DNA of 48,712 nucleotides from Elusimicrobiota bacterium (GTDB lineage: Bacteria > CG03 > SLGR01 > PWQF01). The notes beneath the pieces were generated by a model. The model was given only the letters and a program-made list of their open reading frames with translations, searched no databases and was not told the DNA's origin. This document shows, one piece after another, positions 1-7,538 of the stretch; the first letter of the stretch is position 1, and every line of letters begins with the position of its first letter. The stretch covers positions 1 to 48,712 of the forward strand of contig PWOI01000086.1 of the NCBI GenBank assembly GCA_003557485.1. Reading direction: 5' to 3'. Made by a program: the position numbers and the translations under genes.

Positions 1-249
1 GGGGTTTCAATGTTTGAGCCGATAGGCGGCAGTGCCCCAAAATATTCCGGGAAAAATGTTATAAATCCCGTTGCCGCTATAGCATCCGGCCAGCTTATGC
101 TTGAAGAACTTGGTGAAGCGGCAGCGGCTGAAGACATAGAAGAGGCAATAAAATGGGCTGTTTCCGAGAAGCTTGAAAGCCTGTCGGCTGGCAGGATGGG
201 ATATTCTACAACGGAAGTCGGAGATTTGATCGCCGAAAAAATTTCTTAA
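1..249 (+). CDS. leuB: 3-isopropylmalate dehydrogenase-type enzyme, C-terminal part (partial)
   Basis: The reading frame enters from the left edge (GVS then MFEPIGGSAPK), so only the last 82 codons are present. The FEPIxGSAP block and the following NPVAAIASGQLMLE helix are the conserved C-terminal part of the isopropylmalate/isocitrate/tartrate dehydrogenase family, which oxidatively decarboxylates beta-hydroxyacids with NAD(P). The leucine-pathway enzyme is the most likely member, but the N-terminal residues that separate LeuB from NAD-isocitrate dehydrogenase are outside the window. The internal ATG at 10 is not the true start. Spacing to the next gene is 32 nt. Confidence 0.75.
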   Translation, partial: GVSMFEPIGGSAPKYSGKNVINPVAAIASGQLMLEELGEAAAAEDIEEAIKWAVSEKLESLSAGRMGYSTTEVGDLIAEKIS

Positions 250-281
250 AAACAGGCAAACAGCACCAAAAGAGGTGAAAA

Positions 282-653
282 ATGCTTTTTAAAAAGAAGA
301 AGGTTGTTTTTGTCGAAGACAATGAAGGGGTAAGGTTAACAGGGACAAATATCCTTGAAGACTGGGGTTATGCTGTCTTTACTGCAGATAACGGAAATGA
401 TGCTTTGAAAATCATCAAAGAAAAATCTCCTGACCTTATTATTCTTGATGTAAAAATCCCGGGCATAAATGGTTTTGACTTATGCAGGTTATTAAAGGAA
501 AACCCTGCTACGAAAAAGATACCAGTTGTTCTTTTAACAGGCCTCAGTAAGATAAAGGAAGTAGATAGGGGTTATTATATGGGAGCAGATCTTTATTTAA
601 CAAAACCTATTGATTGGTTTACATTAAAGCTGAAGATTGAGAAGCTTATTTAA
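282..653 (+). CDS. Single-domain response regulator (receiver only)
   Basis: A 123-residue stand-alone CheY-like receiver domain. Visible active-site residues are the acidic pair E12-D13, phospho-acceptor D56 in LIILDVKIPG, T86 and K108 in the LTKP loop. No output domain follows, so it probably acts by protein-protein contact in a phosphorelay or on a motility or polarity target; the partner kinase is not in the window. AGAGGTG just upstream supports the ATG at 282. It sits between leuB and asd, two amino-acid genes, with no obvious functional link. The fold is certain and the pathway is unknown. Confidence 0.85.
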   Translation: MLFKKKKVVFVEDNEGVRLTGTNILEDWGYAVFTADNGNDALKIIKEKSPDLIILDVKIPGINGFDLCRLLKENPATKKIPVVLLTGLSKIKEVDRGYYMGADLYLTKPIDWFTLKLKIEKLI

Positions 654-703
654 AGGCTATTATATCAGCAGGGGATTATATATGGATTTGAAAGATTAGA
701 ACT

Positions 704-1732
704 ATGAATGAAAAGAAATACACAGTGGCTATAGCCGGCGCAACTGGCGCAGTCGGGGAAAAAATGCGAGAAATACTTTTTCAGAGGAACTTTCCTGTTT
801 CTCAGGTAAGGTATATGGCTTCTTCGCGTTCAATGGGCAGGAAACTTCCCTGGGGAGATGAGCAGGTAGAGGTTGAGGATCTTGCCCAGGCTGATTTTAA
901 GGGAGTTGATATAGCTCTTTTTTCCGCTGGCGGTTCGCGTTCACAGAAATATGCGCCCCGCGCAGTAGCGGACGGAGCTATTGTAATTGATAATTCCAGC
1001 GCTTTCCGTATGGACGAGGGAGTTCCGCTTATTGTTCCTGAGATAAACGGCGGCGAAATAAAAAGACATAAGGGCATTATTGCTAACCCTAACTGCTCTA
1101 CCATACAGATGGTTATGGCCTTGAAGCCTATATATGAGTATGCCGGCATCAAAAGAGTAGTTGTTACAACTTTTCAATCCGTTTCCGGTTCGGGTATGAA
1201 TGCTATAAAAGAACTTGAGCTGCAGTCAAAAAATGTTCTTGAAGGGACTCCAGAAAAGTCTGAGGTATTCCCTTACCCGATAGCCTTCGAATGCATTCCA
1301 CAGATACCCAATAGCGATGCGTTCGGGGAGAATGGTTACACTTCGGAAGAAATGAAGCTCCTGAACGAGACCCGCAAAATAATGGGGGACGATAAAATAG
1401 CTGTAACTATGACAACTGTCCGGGTTCCGGTTTTTATAAGCCACTGCGAATCAGTAAATGTTGAAACAGAAAAAGATATAACTCCCGAAAAAGCCAGAGA
1501 AATTCTGGATAGTTTTCCCGGAGTAAAAGTACAGGATGATCCATCAAAAGAGATATATCCTCTTGCCCGCAAGGCTGCCGGAAAAGATGAGGTCTTTGTT
1601 GGAAGAATACGGAAAGACGAATCCGTTCAGTACGGACTGAATATGTGGGTAGTCTCCGATAATATACGAAAAGGAGCCGCTCTTAACGCCATACAGATTG
1701 CTGAGTATATGGCTACAAACAATCTCGTTTAA
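704..1732 (+). CDS. asd: Aspartate-semialdehyde dehydrogenase
   Basis: 342 residues, the usual length. It reduces aspartyl phosphate to aspartate semialdehyde with NADPH, the branch point to lysine/diaminopimelate, threonine and methionine. The N-terminal Rossmann motif GATGAVGEKM is at residues 11-20. The catalytic cysteine is C131 in NPNCST, and the substrate-binding region with VRVPV and the histidine of ISHCES is near the middle. The product feeds the meso-diaminopimelate needed by murE in this window. The ATG at 704 lacks a strong Shine-Dalgarno sequence but matches the family N-terminus well. Confidence 0.95.
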   Translation: MNEKKYTVAIAGATGAVGEKMREILFQRNFPVSQVRYMASSRSMGRKLPWGDEQVEVEDLAQADFKGVDIALFSAGGSRSQKYAPRAVADGAIVIDNSSAFRMDEGVPLIVPEINGGEIKRHKGIIANPNCSTIQMVMALKPIYEYAGIKRVVVTTFQSVSGSGMNAIKELELQSKNVLEGTPEKSEVFPYPIAFECIPQIPNSDAFGENGYTSEEMKLLNETRKIMGDDKIAVTMTTVRVPVFISHCESVNVETEKDITPEKAREILDSFPGVKVQDDPSKEIYPLARKAAGKDEVFVGRIRKDESVQYGLNMWVVSDNIRKGAALNAIQIAEYMATNNLV

Positions 1733-1779
1733 GAAATCCTGCCGTGGCGGTATAGTTTTGTTATGATGCATTTGTAAAT

Positions 1780-2502
1780 ATGGATATAGCCCGCCGATTT
1801 ATTCTTGGTAGATACCTGCCCGGTACTTCCTTAATGCACCGCATTGATGGAAGGGTAAAAATTATTACAATGGTTTTTATTTCTGTCGCGGTATTCATGG
1901 CCACTTTGCCGCAGCATCTTTTAATTTCTTTTGTCGGGCTGCTCATAATCATTCCGTTCTCCGGTATGAAACCGATCTCTTTACTGAAAGGGATTGTTCC
2001 GATAGTATGGATTGCCGCTTTCACCGCAGCAGTTCATTTGCGAAATCCAGAAATGGCGGTTCTGATGTCCGGTAGAATAATAATTCTGTTTCTGTGGGCT
2101 ACCGTACTTACCTCTACAACGGAGGTTACAGGCCTCTCTTCGGCAGTCGCCTGGTTTATACGTCCGCTCAGGTTCACCGGGATATCCCCCGAAAAGACTG
2201 CACTAACCTTTTCCATTGCGCTGAGGTTTTTTCCGTTTGTACTTGAGGAAGCCGAGAGTATAATAAAAGCCCAGAAAATACGCGCCGAAAAATTTCCGCT
2301 AAAGAAAAAAGTAGAGTCGTTTTCTATTGCCTTTATTATAAGATTGCTTAAAAAAGCCCAAGCTATAGATGATTCAATAAGAGTCCGCCGGCTTCTTGAA
2401 GATGGTCATTTTTCCGCCGGACGCATGAAAAAATTTTCACGGTATGATTATGTTGCCCTTGCTGCCGGATTGCTTCTGGCGGCAGTTACGGTAATTTTAT
2501 AA
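1780..2502 (+). CDS. ecfT: ECF transporter transmembrane (T) component, EcfT-like
   Basis: 240 residues with several hydrophobic segments. The N-terminus has the family pattern (GRYLPGTSLMHRID) and a cytoplasmic region AQKIRAEKF matches the first coupling helix that contacts the ATPases. EcfT proteins couple two ATPases to a vitamin- or metal-binding S component. The usual Ala-Arg-Gly coupling motifs are imperfect here (KIRAE, and IRVRRL for the second). No ATPase or S component lies in the window, so partners must be encoded elsewhere. The ecfT-truA pairing is also found in Firmicutes. Only 2 nt separate it from truA. Confidence 0.8.
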   Translation: MDIARRFILGRYLPGTSLMHRIDGRVKIITMVFISVAVFMATLPQHLLISFVGLLIIIPFSGMKPISLLKGIVPIVWIAAFTAAVHLRNPEMAVLMSGRIIILFLWATVLTSTTEVTGLSSAVAWFIRPLRFTGISPEKTALTFSIALRFFPFVLEEAESIIKAQKIRAEKFPLKKKVESFSIAFIIRLLKKAQAIDDSIRVRRLLEDGHFSAGRMKKFSRYDYVALAAGLLLAAVTVIL

Positions 2503-2504
2503 AA

Positions 2505-3233
2505 ATGAGAGTAATGGCAGTTGCTGAATATGACGGTGCGGCCTACCATGGCTGGCAGGTTCAGGATGGGCTTCCTACTGTGCAGGGTACTGTTGAGGCA
2601 GCAATAGCGGAGCTTTCGGGAGAGGTATGTAAAATAGAGTATGCCAGCAGGACTGATAGAGGCGTTCACTCAAAAGGTCAGGTGATAAGTTTCATCTGTC
2701 CGGATAAATTTACCCCCGAACGTATAGAAAAAGCCGTTAATTATTATCTGCCGGATGATGTAATACTGAAAAATGTCAGTAAGTGTCCGGAAAATTTTAA
2801 TCCTCGCTATGATAATAAGGGGAAACTTTATATATACAGGGTCCTGAATTCCGCGCAGAACGAATACATGCTAAGAAACTACGTCTGGCATATTCCTTCC
2901 ACAATAGATTGGCGAATGGTTAAAAAAGGTTTGAAAACCATAAAAGGAACTCACAATTTTTCCCTTTTTTCTTCTCCCCGGGGAGGGAAAAAAAATCCGA
3001 TAATTAAAATTAAAAAAGCCCGGCTCTTTAGTAACGGGCATATTTATTCTATACATTATGAAGCTGATTACTTTCTTATGCATATGATAAGGCATATTAC
3101 GGGTTTTCTTTTAGCGTTAGGTCGGGGTAAGGAGGATATTGAAACTCTGGAAGAAAAACTCAAGGGAAAAGGGCTTCCGTCCGGGCGGGTAGCACCGGCA
3201 AAAGGCTTGGAGCTCACAAAAGTTTATCTCTGA
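2505..3233 (+). CDS. truA: tRNA pseudouridine(38-40) synthase
   Basis: 242 residues. It isomerises U38-U40 in the tRNA anticodon stem. The catalytic aspartate is D51 in the ASRTDRGVHS motif, slightly changed from the common RTDAGVHA. An AVAEYDGAAYHGWQ start and a C-terminal LxLxRGK-like segment (LALGRGKEDIE) fit the family. It begins 2 nt after ecfT and is probably co-transcribed with it. It ends 11 nt before a copy of a tRNA 3' end (3245-3264). Confidence 0.95.
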   Translation: MRVMAVAEYDGAAYHGWQVQDGLPTVQGTVEAAIAELSGEVCKIEYASRTDRGVHSKGQVISFICPDKFTPERIEKAVNYYLPDDVILKNVSKCPENFNPRYDNKGKLYIYRVLNSAQNEYMLRNYVWHIPSTIDWRMVKKGLKTIKGTHNFSLFSSPRGGKKNPIIKIKKARLFSNGHIYSIHYEADYFLMHMIRHITGFLLALGRGKEDIETLEEKLKGKGLPSGRVAPAKGLELTKVYL

Positions 3234-3244
3234 AAAAAGGGGAT

Positions 3245-3264
3245 TGGTGCCGAAGGTGGGATTC
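3245..3264. repeat. 20-bp direct repeat of the tRNA-Leu 3' end (att-like)
   Basis: The 20 bases here are identical to 3366-3385, which encode the last 20 nt (T-arm side, acceptor strand and CCA) of tRNA-Leu. Both copies have the same orientation and are 121 bp apart. A duplicated tRNA 3' end downstream of the intact tRNA is the layout left by tRNA-targeted integration, where this copy would be the distal att site. No integrase is present. A remnant of a second, mostly deleted tRNA copy is the alternative. Confidence 0.75.
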
Positions 3265-3350
3265 CTTTGTACAAACAGGAGTTTGTTTAAAGCCGGGGAA
3301 GCTCACTTACGAACAAAGTTCTCATCTGCATTAAGCAGCGTTCGCTTCCC
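3265..3350. other. Structured non-coding interval with two imperfect hairpins
   Basis: Almost the whole interval between the two direct repeats can fold. The first hairpin is 3265-3292 (ACAAAC 3271-3276, loop AGGA, GTTTGT 3281-3286, flanked by CTTT and AAAG). The second is 3296-3350: GGGAAGC 3296-3302 pairs with GCTTCCC 3344-3350, CGAAC 3310-3314 with GTTCG 3340-3344 (one base shared with the outer stem), and CTGC 3326-3329 with GCAG 3335-3338 around ATTAA. TTCGAATCC at 3351-3359 is also an inverted copy of the tRNA T-loop bases 3380-3388. There is no U-tract, so it is not a clear terminator. The function is unknown. Confidence 0.5.
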
Positions 3351-3365
3351 TTCGAATCCTTTTTG

Positions 3366-3450
3366 TGGTGCCGAAGGTGGGATTCGAACCCACACGGTGT
3401 TAGCCACACGGTCCTGAACCGTGCGCGTCTGCCAGTTCCGCCACTTCGGC
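3366..3450 (-). tRNA. tRNA-Leu (anticodon CAG)
   Basis: Read on the minus strand, the gene runs from GCCGAAG at 3450 to an encoded CCA at 3366-3368 and is 85 nt long. The acceptor stem GCCGAAG/CTTCGGC, anticodon stem CACGG/CCGTG around TTCAGGA, an extended class II variable arm and T-arm GTGGG TTCGAAT CCCAC are all visible. The anticodon CAG and the long variable arm identify leucine. A strong promoter lies directly upstream (3460-3487). Confidence 0.95.
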
Positions 3451-3459
3451 ACTGGTATG

Positions 3460-3487
3460 ATTTTATCATAAAGCTGTTTGTTGTCAA
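3460..3487 (-). promoter_or_regulatory. Sigma70-type promoter of tRNA-Leu
   Basis: On the minus strand, TTGACA (3487-3482) and TAAAAT (3465-3460) are separated by 16 bp, and the predicted transcription start falls just before the tRNA 5' end at 3450. Its -35 element overlaps the -35 of a divergent promoter on the + strand. Confidence 0.75.
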
Positions 3488-3509
3488 GTGTAGTTTATTT
3501 TGTTAGAAT
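3481..3509 (+). promoter_or_regulatory. Predicted sigma70-type promoter of the ceramide operon
   Basis: TTGTCA (3481-3486) and TAGAAT (3504-3509) with a 17-bp spacer, each matching five of six consensus bases. It would give a leader of roughly 85 nt before the gene at 3601. The two divergent -35 boxes share bases 3482-3486, so tRNA-Leu and this operon may compete for RNA polymerase. Confidence 0.5.
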
Positions 3510-3600
3510 AGCACCTAAATGTGTGTTAAAATTTACTTGATAAATAAGTTGTGGCTGGCTGTCTTTGATGTTTTTCTGGCATAGGTAAAAGTTATAATAA

Positions 3601-4509
3601 ATGAAAGTTTTAATTACGGGTGCAAGTGGGTTTATAGGGTCACATCTTGTAGAGGAATTGTGTTCCAGAGCAGACTGCAATATAACCTGTATGATGAGAA
3701 AAAATTCGGACACAAGCGCCTTGCCGATGGGAAAAATAAGTGCCGCTTTATGTGATTTGAGAGACTGCTGCGGGCTTGAAGATATTGTAAAGGAAGTTGA
3801 TATAATATACCACCTAGGCGGTATTGTCAGAGCTGTTGATAAAAAGCAATTATACCGCATAAATTCCTGCGGAACCGAGAACCTGGTTAATGCAGTAATT
3901 AGGAAAGCTCCACAACTTAAAAGATTTGTGTACGTATCTTCACAGGCAGCATGGGGGCCGCAGGGCAGAGGTCCTGTTTCGGATTACGGGAAAAGCAAAA
4001 AAGAAGGGGAAAAGGCTGTAAAGTCTCTTCCGAGTTACAGTATAGTGCGTCCGGGTATTGTTTACGGTCCCCGAGATAAGGATTTTCTGGATGTTTTTAA
4101 GGCGGCCGCCCGCGGTATATTCGCAAAGCCGTTGGGAGGTGGCAGGCTCAGTTTTATACATGTGAAAGATTGTGTAAAGCATATTGTTGAAAGCACCGGC
4201 AGGGAAATTTTTGCCGGTGACGGTGCCAGCTACTCGTGGAGAGAGGTTAAAGGCATTCTTCAGAAAACGGTAGGAAAGAGAATAGTTTCTATTCCCGTTC
4301 CGGGCTTTATGCTCCGTCTTATGGGGCTCGCCGGAGATGCTGCAGGCAGGGTAAGCGGTAAGGCCGCAAAGATAAACTCTGACAAGATAAGGGAAGTGCT
4401 TGGGGGAGACTGGGTAATGCCAACGCCCCTCCGGCAAGCTCGATACGGCTTGGAAGAAGGCTTCAGGCAAACCTGGAACTGGTATAAAAAAAACGGCTGG
4501 ATTAAATAG
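3601..4509 (+). CDS. cerR: NAD(P)-dependent SDR epimerase/reductase, probable ceramide reductase
   Basis: 302 residues of the extended short-chain dehydrogenase family. The Rossmann motif GASGFIGSHL is at residues 7-16 and the catalytic Tyr129-x3-Lys133 pair (YGKSK) is clear. By sequence alone it is only an NAD(P)-dependent epimerase/dehydratase. The neighbours decide: the next gene is a serine palmitoyltransferase-type enzyme and the third an acyltransferase of the bacterial ceramide synthase type. In Caulobacter the equivalent SDR (CerR) reduces 3-oxo-ceramide to dihydroceramide. That role is inferred here. A nucleotide-sugar or sterol-type SDR is the alternative. It ends 14 nt before spt. 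Confidence 0.65.
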   Translation: MKVLITGASGFIGSHLVEELCSRADCNITCMMRKNSDTSALPMGKISAALCDLRDCCGLEDIVKEVDIIYHLGGIVRAVDKKQLYRINSCGTENLVNAVIRKAPQLKRFVYVSSQAAWGPQGRGPVSDYGKSKKEGEKAVKSLPSYSIVRPGIVYGPRDKDFLDVFKAAARGIFAKPLGGGRLSFIHVKDCVKHIVESTGREIFAGDGASYSWREVKGILQKTVGKRIVSIPVPGFMLRLMGLAGDAAGRVSGKAAKINSDKIREVLGGDWVMPTPLRQARYGLEEGFRQTWNWYKKNGWIK

Positions 4510-4523
4510 TAAGGAGAAAGGAA

Positions 4524-5795
4524 ATGGCAGACATATTTGAAAAATGCGGACAATTTAAAGCAGCTAAAGAAATAATGGCAATGGGTTGCTATCCATATTT
4601 TCACAAGGTTGAGACCGGTCAGGATCCTGTAGTTACCGTTGAAGGCAAAAGAATGATAATGATGGGATCAAACAACTATCTAGGGCTTACATCTCATCCC
4701 TCCGTGAAGAAGGCGGCCATAAACGCTACGGAAAAATTCGGGGTTGGATGCGTAGGGTCAAGATTTTTAAATGGCACTCTGGAAATGCATGAAGAATTGG
4801 AAAGGCGGCTTGCAGCTTTTGTGAGAAAACCAGCCGGCTTGCTTTTTACTACCGGGATGCAGACTAACCTTGGAGTTATAAGCAGCCTGGTAGGCAGAAA
4901 TGAAGTTGTAATAACCGACAAGTATGACCATGCTTCAATAATTGACGGATGCAGCCTTTCGTTCGGTAAGATGGAAAGGTTCAGACATAATGATATGGAC
5001 GACCTTGAAAAAGTCCTTAAACGCTGCGGGAAAGATAAGCCAAAAATGATAGTTGTTGACGGAGTTTTCAGTATGGAGGGGGACCTTGCCGACCTTCCCA
5101 ATATTGTGCGGCTGGCAAAGAAATATAATGCCAGGGTTATTGTTGATGATGCGCACGGTGTTGGGGTAATGGGTAAGAATGGGCGCGGAACCGCCGAGCA
5201 CTTTGGGGTGGAAGACGAAGTGGATCTGATTGTGGGAACTTTCTCAAAATCTTTCGCCTCTATAGGAGGGTTTGTGGCAGGTGACGAGGAAATAATTCAT
5301 TACCTTAAGCATAATGCCCGCGCTTTAATTTTTTCCGCTTCTCCTCCGCCGGCCAATGTGGCTTCTGTCCTTGCAGTTCTTGATATTATAGAGAAGTCTA
5401 CCGAGAGAAAGGACAGACTCTGGGAAAACACCGAGAAACTCAGAAAAGGGTTCAGGGAAATGGGGTTTGATACCGGTGAAAGCGTAACCCCCATCATACC
5501 GCTTATAACGGGAGACAGTCTGAAAGCCTTTAAAATGTGGAGGCTTCTTTTTGACAGGGGTATTTTTACCACTCCGGTTACAGCTCCGGCTGTTCCGGAA
5601 AACCGTTCGCTTATAAGGGTTTCGGTTATGGCAACTTTTGCGCAGAGACATATTGACAGGGCTCTGGAAGTTTTCAACGAAACGGGGAAAATGCTGGGGA
5701 TAATTCCCGGCAAACCCGAAGAGAAAATTGACAGGACCGAGACAATGAAAGCAAGAATGAGAAGCTGGATGAAACATCTCTGGAGACTGAAATAG
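4524..5795 (+). CDS. spt: Serine palmitoyltransferase-like alpha-oxoamine synthase (PLP)
   Basis: 423 residues. It should condense serine with a fatty acyl thioester, releasing CO2 and giving 3-ketosphinganine. Fold-type I PLP residues are visible: H136 in the DHASI stacking motif, D208 and H211 in VDDAHG, and the Schiff-base lysine K242 in GTFSKSFASIGGF. SNNYLGL, GSRFLNGT and DGVFSMEGDLA agree with what I recall of Bacteroides Spt rather than with BioF or Kbl. A C-terminal extension of about 30 residues rich in charged residues follows the core. AAGGAG at 4511 supports the ATG. 8-Amino-7-oxononanoate synthase is the main alternative, but no other biotin gene is nearby. Confidence 0.8.
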   Translation: MADIFEKCGQFKAAKEIMAMGCYPYFHKVETGQDPVVTVEGKRMIMMGSNNYLGLTSHPSVKKAAINATEKFGVGCVGSRFLNGTLEMHEELERRLAAFVRKPAGLLFTTGMQTNLGVISSLVGRNEVVITDKYDHASIIDGCSLSFGKMERFRHNDMDDLEKVLKRCGKDKPKMIVVDGVFSMEGDLADLPNIVRLAKKYNARVIVDDAHGVGVMGKNGRGTAEHFGVEDEVDLIVGTFSKSFASIGGFVAGDEEIIHYLKHNARALIFSASPPPANVASVLAVLDIIEKSTERKDRLWENTEKLRKGFREMGFDTGESVTPIIPLITGDSLKAFKMWRLLFDRGIFTTPVTAPAVPENRSLIRVSVMATFAQRHIDRALEVFNETGKMLGIIPGKPEEKIDRTETMKARMRSWMKHLWRLK

Positions 5796-5814
5796 TAATT
5801 AACGGAACGGGAAT

Positions 5815-6927
5815 ATGCAGATAAGAGAAGTTGAAACAAGAAAGGATTTTAAAAAATTCATAGGCCTTCCTGAGCAGCTCTACAGGGAAGACAGAAACTG
5901 GGTTCCAAAGCTGGATATTGAGATAAAGCATCTTCTTTCAGAAAAAAATCCCTTTTACAGGCATGCTTCAAAAAATCTTTTTATAGCTGAGAAAAACGGA
6001 TGCACAGTCGGCAGAGTAGCGGCAATTATTGACAATAATTTTATTGATTTTCATGACGAAAAAACGGGCTTTTTTGGTTTTTTTGAGTCAATTCAGGATA
6101 AAGAAGTCGCCTCGGGTCTTTTGAAAAAATGTGAAGAAGTTCTAAGTGAAAAAGGTATGGGAAAAATTATAGGGCCAATGAATCCTTCCTCCAACGATGA
6201 GATAGGTTTTCTTTTTGAGGGATACGGGTCTTCGGCCAGAATAATGATGCCCTATAATCCTCCTTACTACCATGATTTAATGGAAATTGGCGGTTATGAA
6301 AAACAGAAAGACCTGCTTGCTTTTAATATGGAAGTATCGGAAAAACCAAGGAAACGCCTGGAAAGATTTGTGTGGAAAATTCAGGATAGGTATCCCCAAC
6401 TCAGTTGCCGTCCTATAAACAAGAAAAAATTCAGTAAAGAAGTAAACCTGGTGCGTGAAATATATAACATGGCCTGGGAAAAAAATTGGGGCTTTGTTCC
6501 ATGGACGGATGAAGAACTTTCCGATCTTGCAAAAAACCTTAAACCACTTGTAGTTGAAGAACTGGTGCAGATAGGTTTCTTTAAGGATGATCCGGCAGGA
6601 TTTCTTCTGGCTCTTCCCGATTATAACGAAGTTTTTAGGAAAACAGGGAGAAAACTTTTTCCTTTTGGTTGGATTAAATTCCTGGTTTACAGTAAAAAGA
6701 TTAAAAACCTGCGTCTTATGGCAATGGGAGTCAAGAAAAATTATCAGAACAAAGGAGTCGGAGCCCTGATGTATTACAATAGCCTTTTGGCTGCTCTTGA
6801 GAAAGGCTATGGAGAATGTGAATTTTCATGGATACTGGAAGACAACCTTGATACTGTTAAAATTGCGCGTATGATGGGGGGAGAGGTATATAAGAAATAC
6901 AGGGTTTACGGTAAAAATTTGACATAA
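5815..6927 (+). CDS. bcerS: GNAT-fold N-acyltransferase, probable bacterial ceramide synthase
   Basis: 370 residues. The first third carries the family pattern LYREDRNWVPKL, NPFYRHA, VGRVAAIID and FGFFE, followed by GPMNPSSNDEIGFL and YNPPYYHDLM. The C-terminal GNAT domain has the acyl-CoA/ACP-binding motif Q311-N-K-G-V-G316. Proteins of this pattern include the Caulobacter enzyme shown to acylate 3-ketosphinganine, which is unrelated to eukaryotic ceramide synthase. Its place directly after spt and cerR supports that role. No acyl carrier protein or acyl-ACP synthetase is adjacent, unlike in Caulobacter. Its stop codon region doubles as the -35 box of the grpE promoter. Confidence 0.65.
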   Translation: MQIREVETRKDFKKFIGLPEQLYREDRNWVPKLDIEIKHLLSEKNPFYRHASKNLFIAEKNGCTVGRVAAIIDNNFIDFHDEKTGFFGFFESIQDKEVASGLLKKCEEVLSEKGMGKIIGPMNPSSNDEIGFLFEGYGSSARIMMPYNPPYYHDLMEIGGYEKQKDLLAFNMEVSEKPRKRLERFVWKIQDRYPQLSCRPINKKKFSKEVNLVREIYNMAWEKNWGFVPWTDEELSDLAKNLKPLVVEELVQIGFFKDDPAGFLLALPDYNEVFRKTGRKLFPFGWIKFLVYSKKIKNLRLMAMGVKKNYQNKGVGALMYYNSLLAALEKGYGECEFSWILEDNLDTVKIARMMGGEVYKKYRVYGKNLT

Positions 6928-6947
6928 TAAAATGAAATTTCTAAAAT
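6919..6947 (+). promoter_or_regulatory. Sigma70-type promoter of grpE-dnaK-dnaJ
   Basis: TTGACA (6919-6924), formed by the last codons and stop of the upstream acyltransferase gene, and TAAAAT (6942-6947) with exactly 17 bp between. The leader to the grpE ATG at 6990 is about 35 nt. No CIRCE inverted repeat (TTAGCACTC/GAGTGCTAA) is present in the gap. Confidence 0.75.
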
Positions 6948-6989
6948 TATCAACTGCAGTTAAAATATTGAGAATAAAGATAGAGAAAA

Positions 6990-7523
6990 ATGACTGAAAA
7001 AAAAGAGAAAAATAAGGAAAAGGCGGAAGCAAAAACAAGCGAAAAAATTACCGTGCTTGAAAAAGAACTTAAAGAGCAGAAAGAATTGTCTGAAAAATAT
7101 CTTGACCAGCTCCGGCGCCTTCAGGCGCAATTTGATAATTACAGAAAGCGCGTAACGAAGGAATCCGAGATAAATTTCAAAAGCGGGGAGAAGACCCTTG
7201 CGAAAGGGCTTCTTTATGTTATGGATAACCTGCAGAGAGCCCTTGACAGCCGGGATATTGACCGCGAAGGAATAACGTTGATATATAAAGAGTTTTACAA
7301 CATCTTAAAAGCAAGAGGCCTTGAAAAGATGGAAACAGAGGGCTGCGCCTTTGATCCTAATTTTCATCATGCACTCAGTTTTGTTCATAGCCGTGACTGT
7401 CAAGAGGGGCAGATAGTTGAAGTAATACAGCCCGGATATTTTTGGGAAGGGGAAGTACTCAGGCCGGCCCAGGTGGTTGTGGCAAAGGAACCTGAAGAGG
7501 AAAATAAAGAGGAAAAGGAATAA
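6990..7523 (+). CDS. grpE: Nucleotide exchange factor GrpE
   Basis: 177 residues. GrpE dimers release ADP from DnaK. The N-terminal half is charged and predicted coiled coil (LEKELKEQKELSEKYLDQL). The C-terminal beta domain has FDPNFHHALSF and the final GYFWEGEVLRPAQVVVAK signature. It is the first gene of grpE-dnaK-dnaJ. The heat-shock repressor hrcA often found upstream is absent here. The C-terminal tail is glutamate- and lysine-rich. Confidence 0.95.
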   Translation: MTEKKEKNKEKAEAKTSEKITVLEKELKEQKELSEKYLDQLRRLQAQFDNYRKRVTKESEINFKSGEKTLAKGLLYVMDNLQRALDSRDIDREGITLIYKEFYNILKARGLEKMETEGCAFDPNFHHALSFVHSRDCQEGQIVEVIQPGYFWEGEVLRPAQVVVAKEPEEENKEEKE

Positions 7524-7538
7524 AAGGAGGTAAAGTAA

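Noticed and set aside
3265-3292. Rho-independent terminator of truA
   Set aside because: The stem is AT-rich and is not followed by a run of T on the + strand.
3265-3350. Integron attC site
   Set aside because: The hairpin has CGAAC/GTTCG but not the RYYYAAC/GTTRRRY core pairs, and no integrase or cassette is present.
3287-3487. 66-residue minus-strand reading frame over the tRNA
   Set aside because: It is mostly the translation of tRNA-Leu and the hairpin region; no protein signature.
6928-6989. CIRCE element before grpE
   Set aside because: No TTAGCACTC/GAGTGCTAA inverted repeat can be found in the gap.
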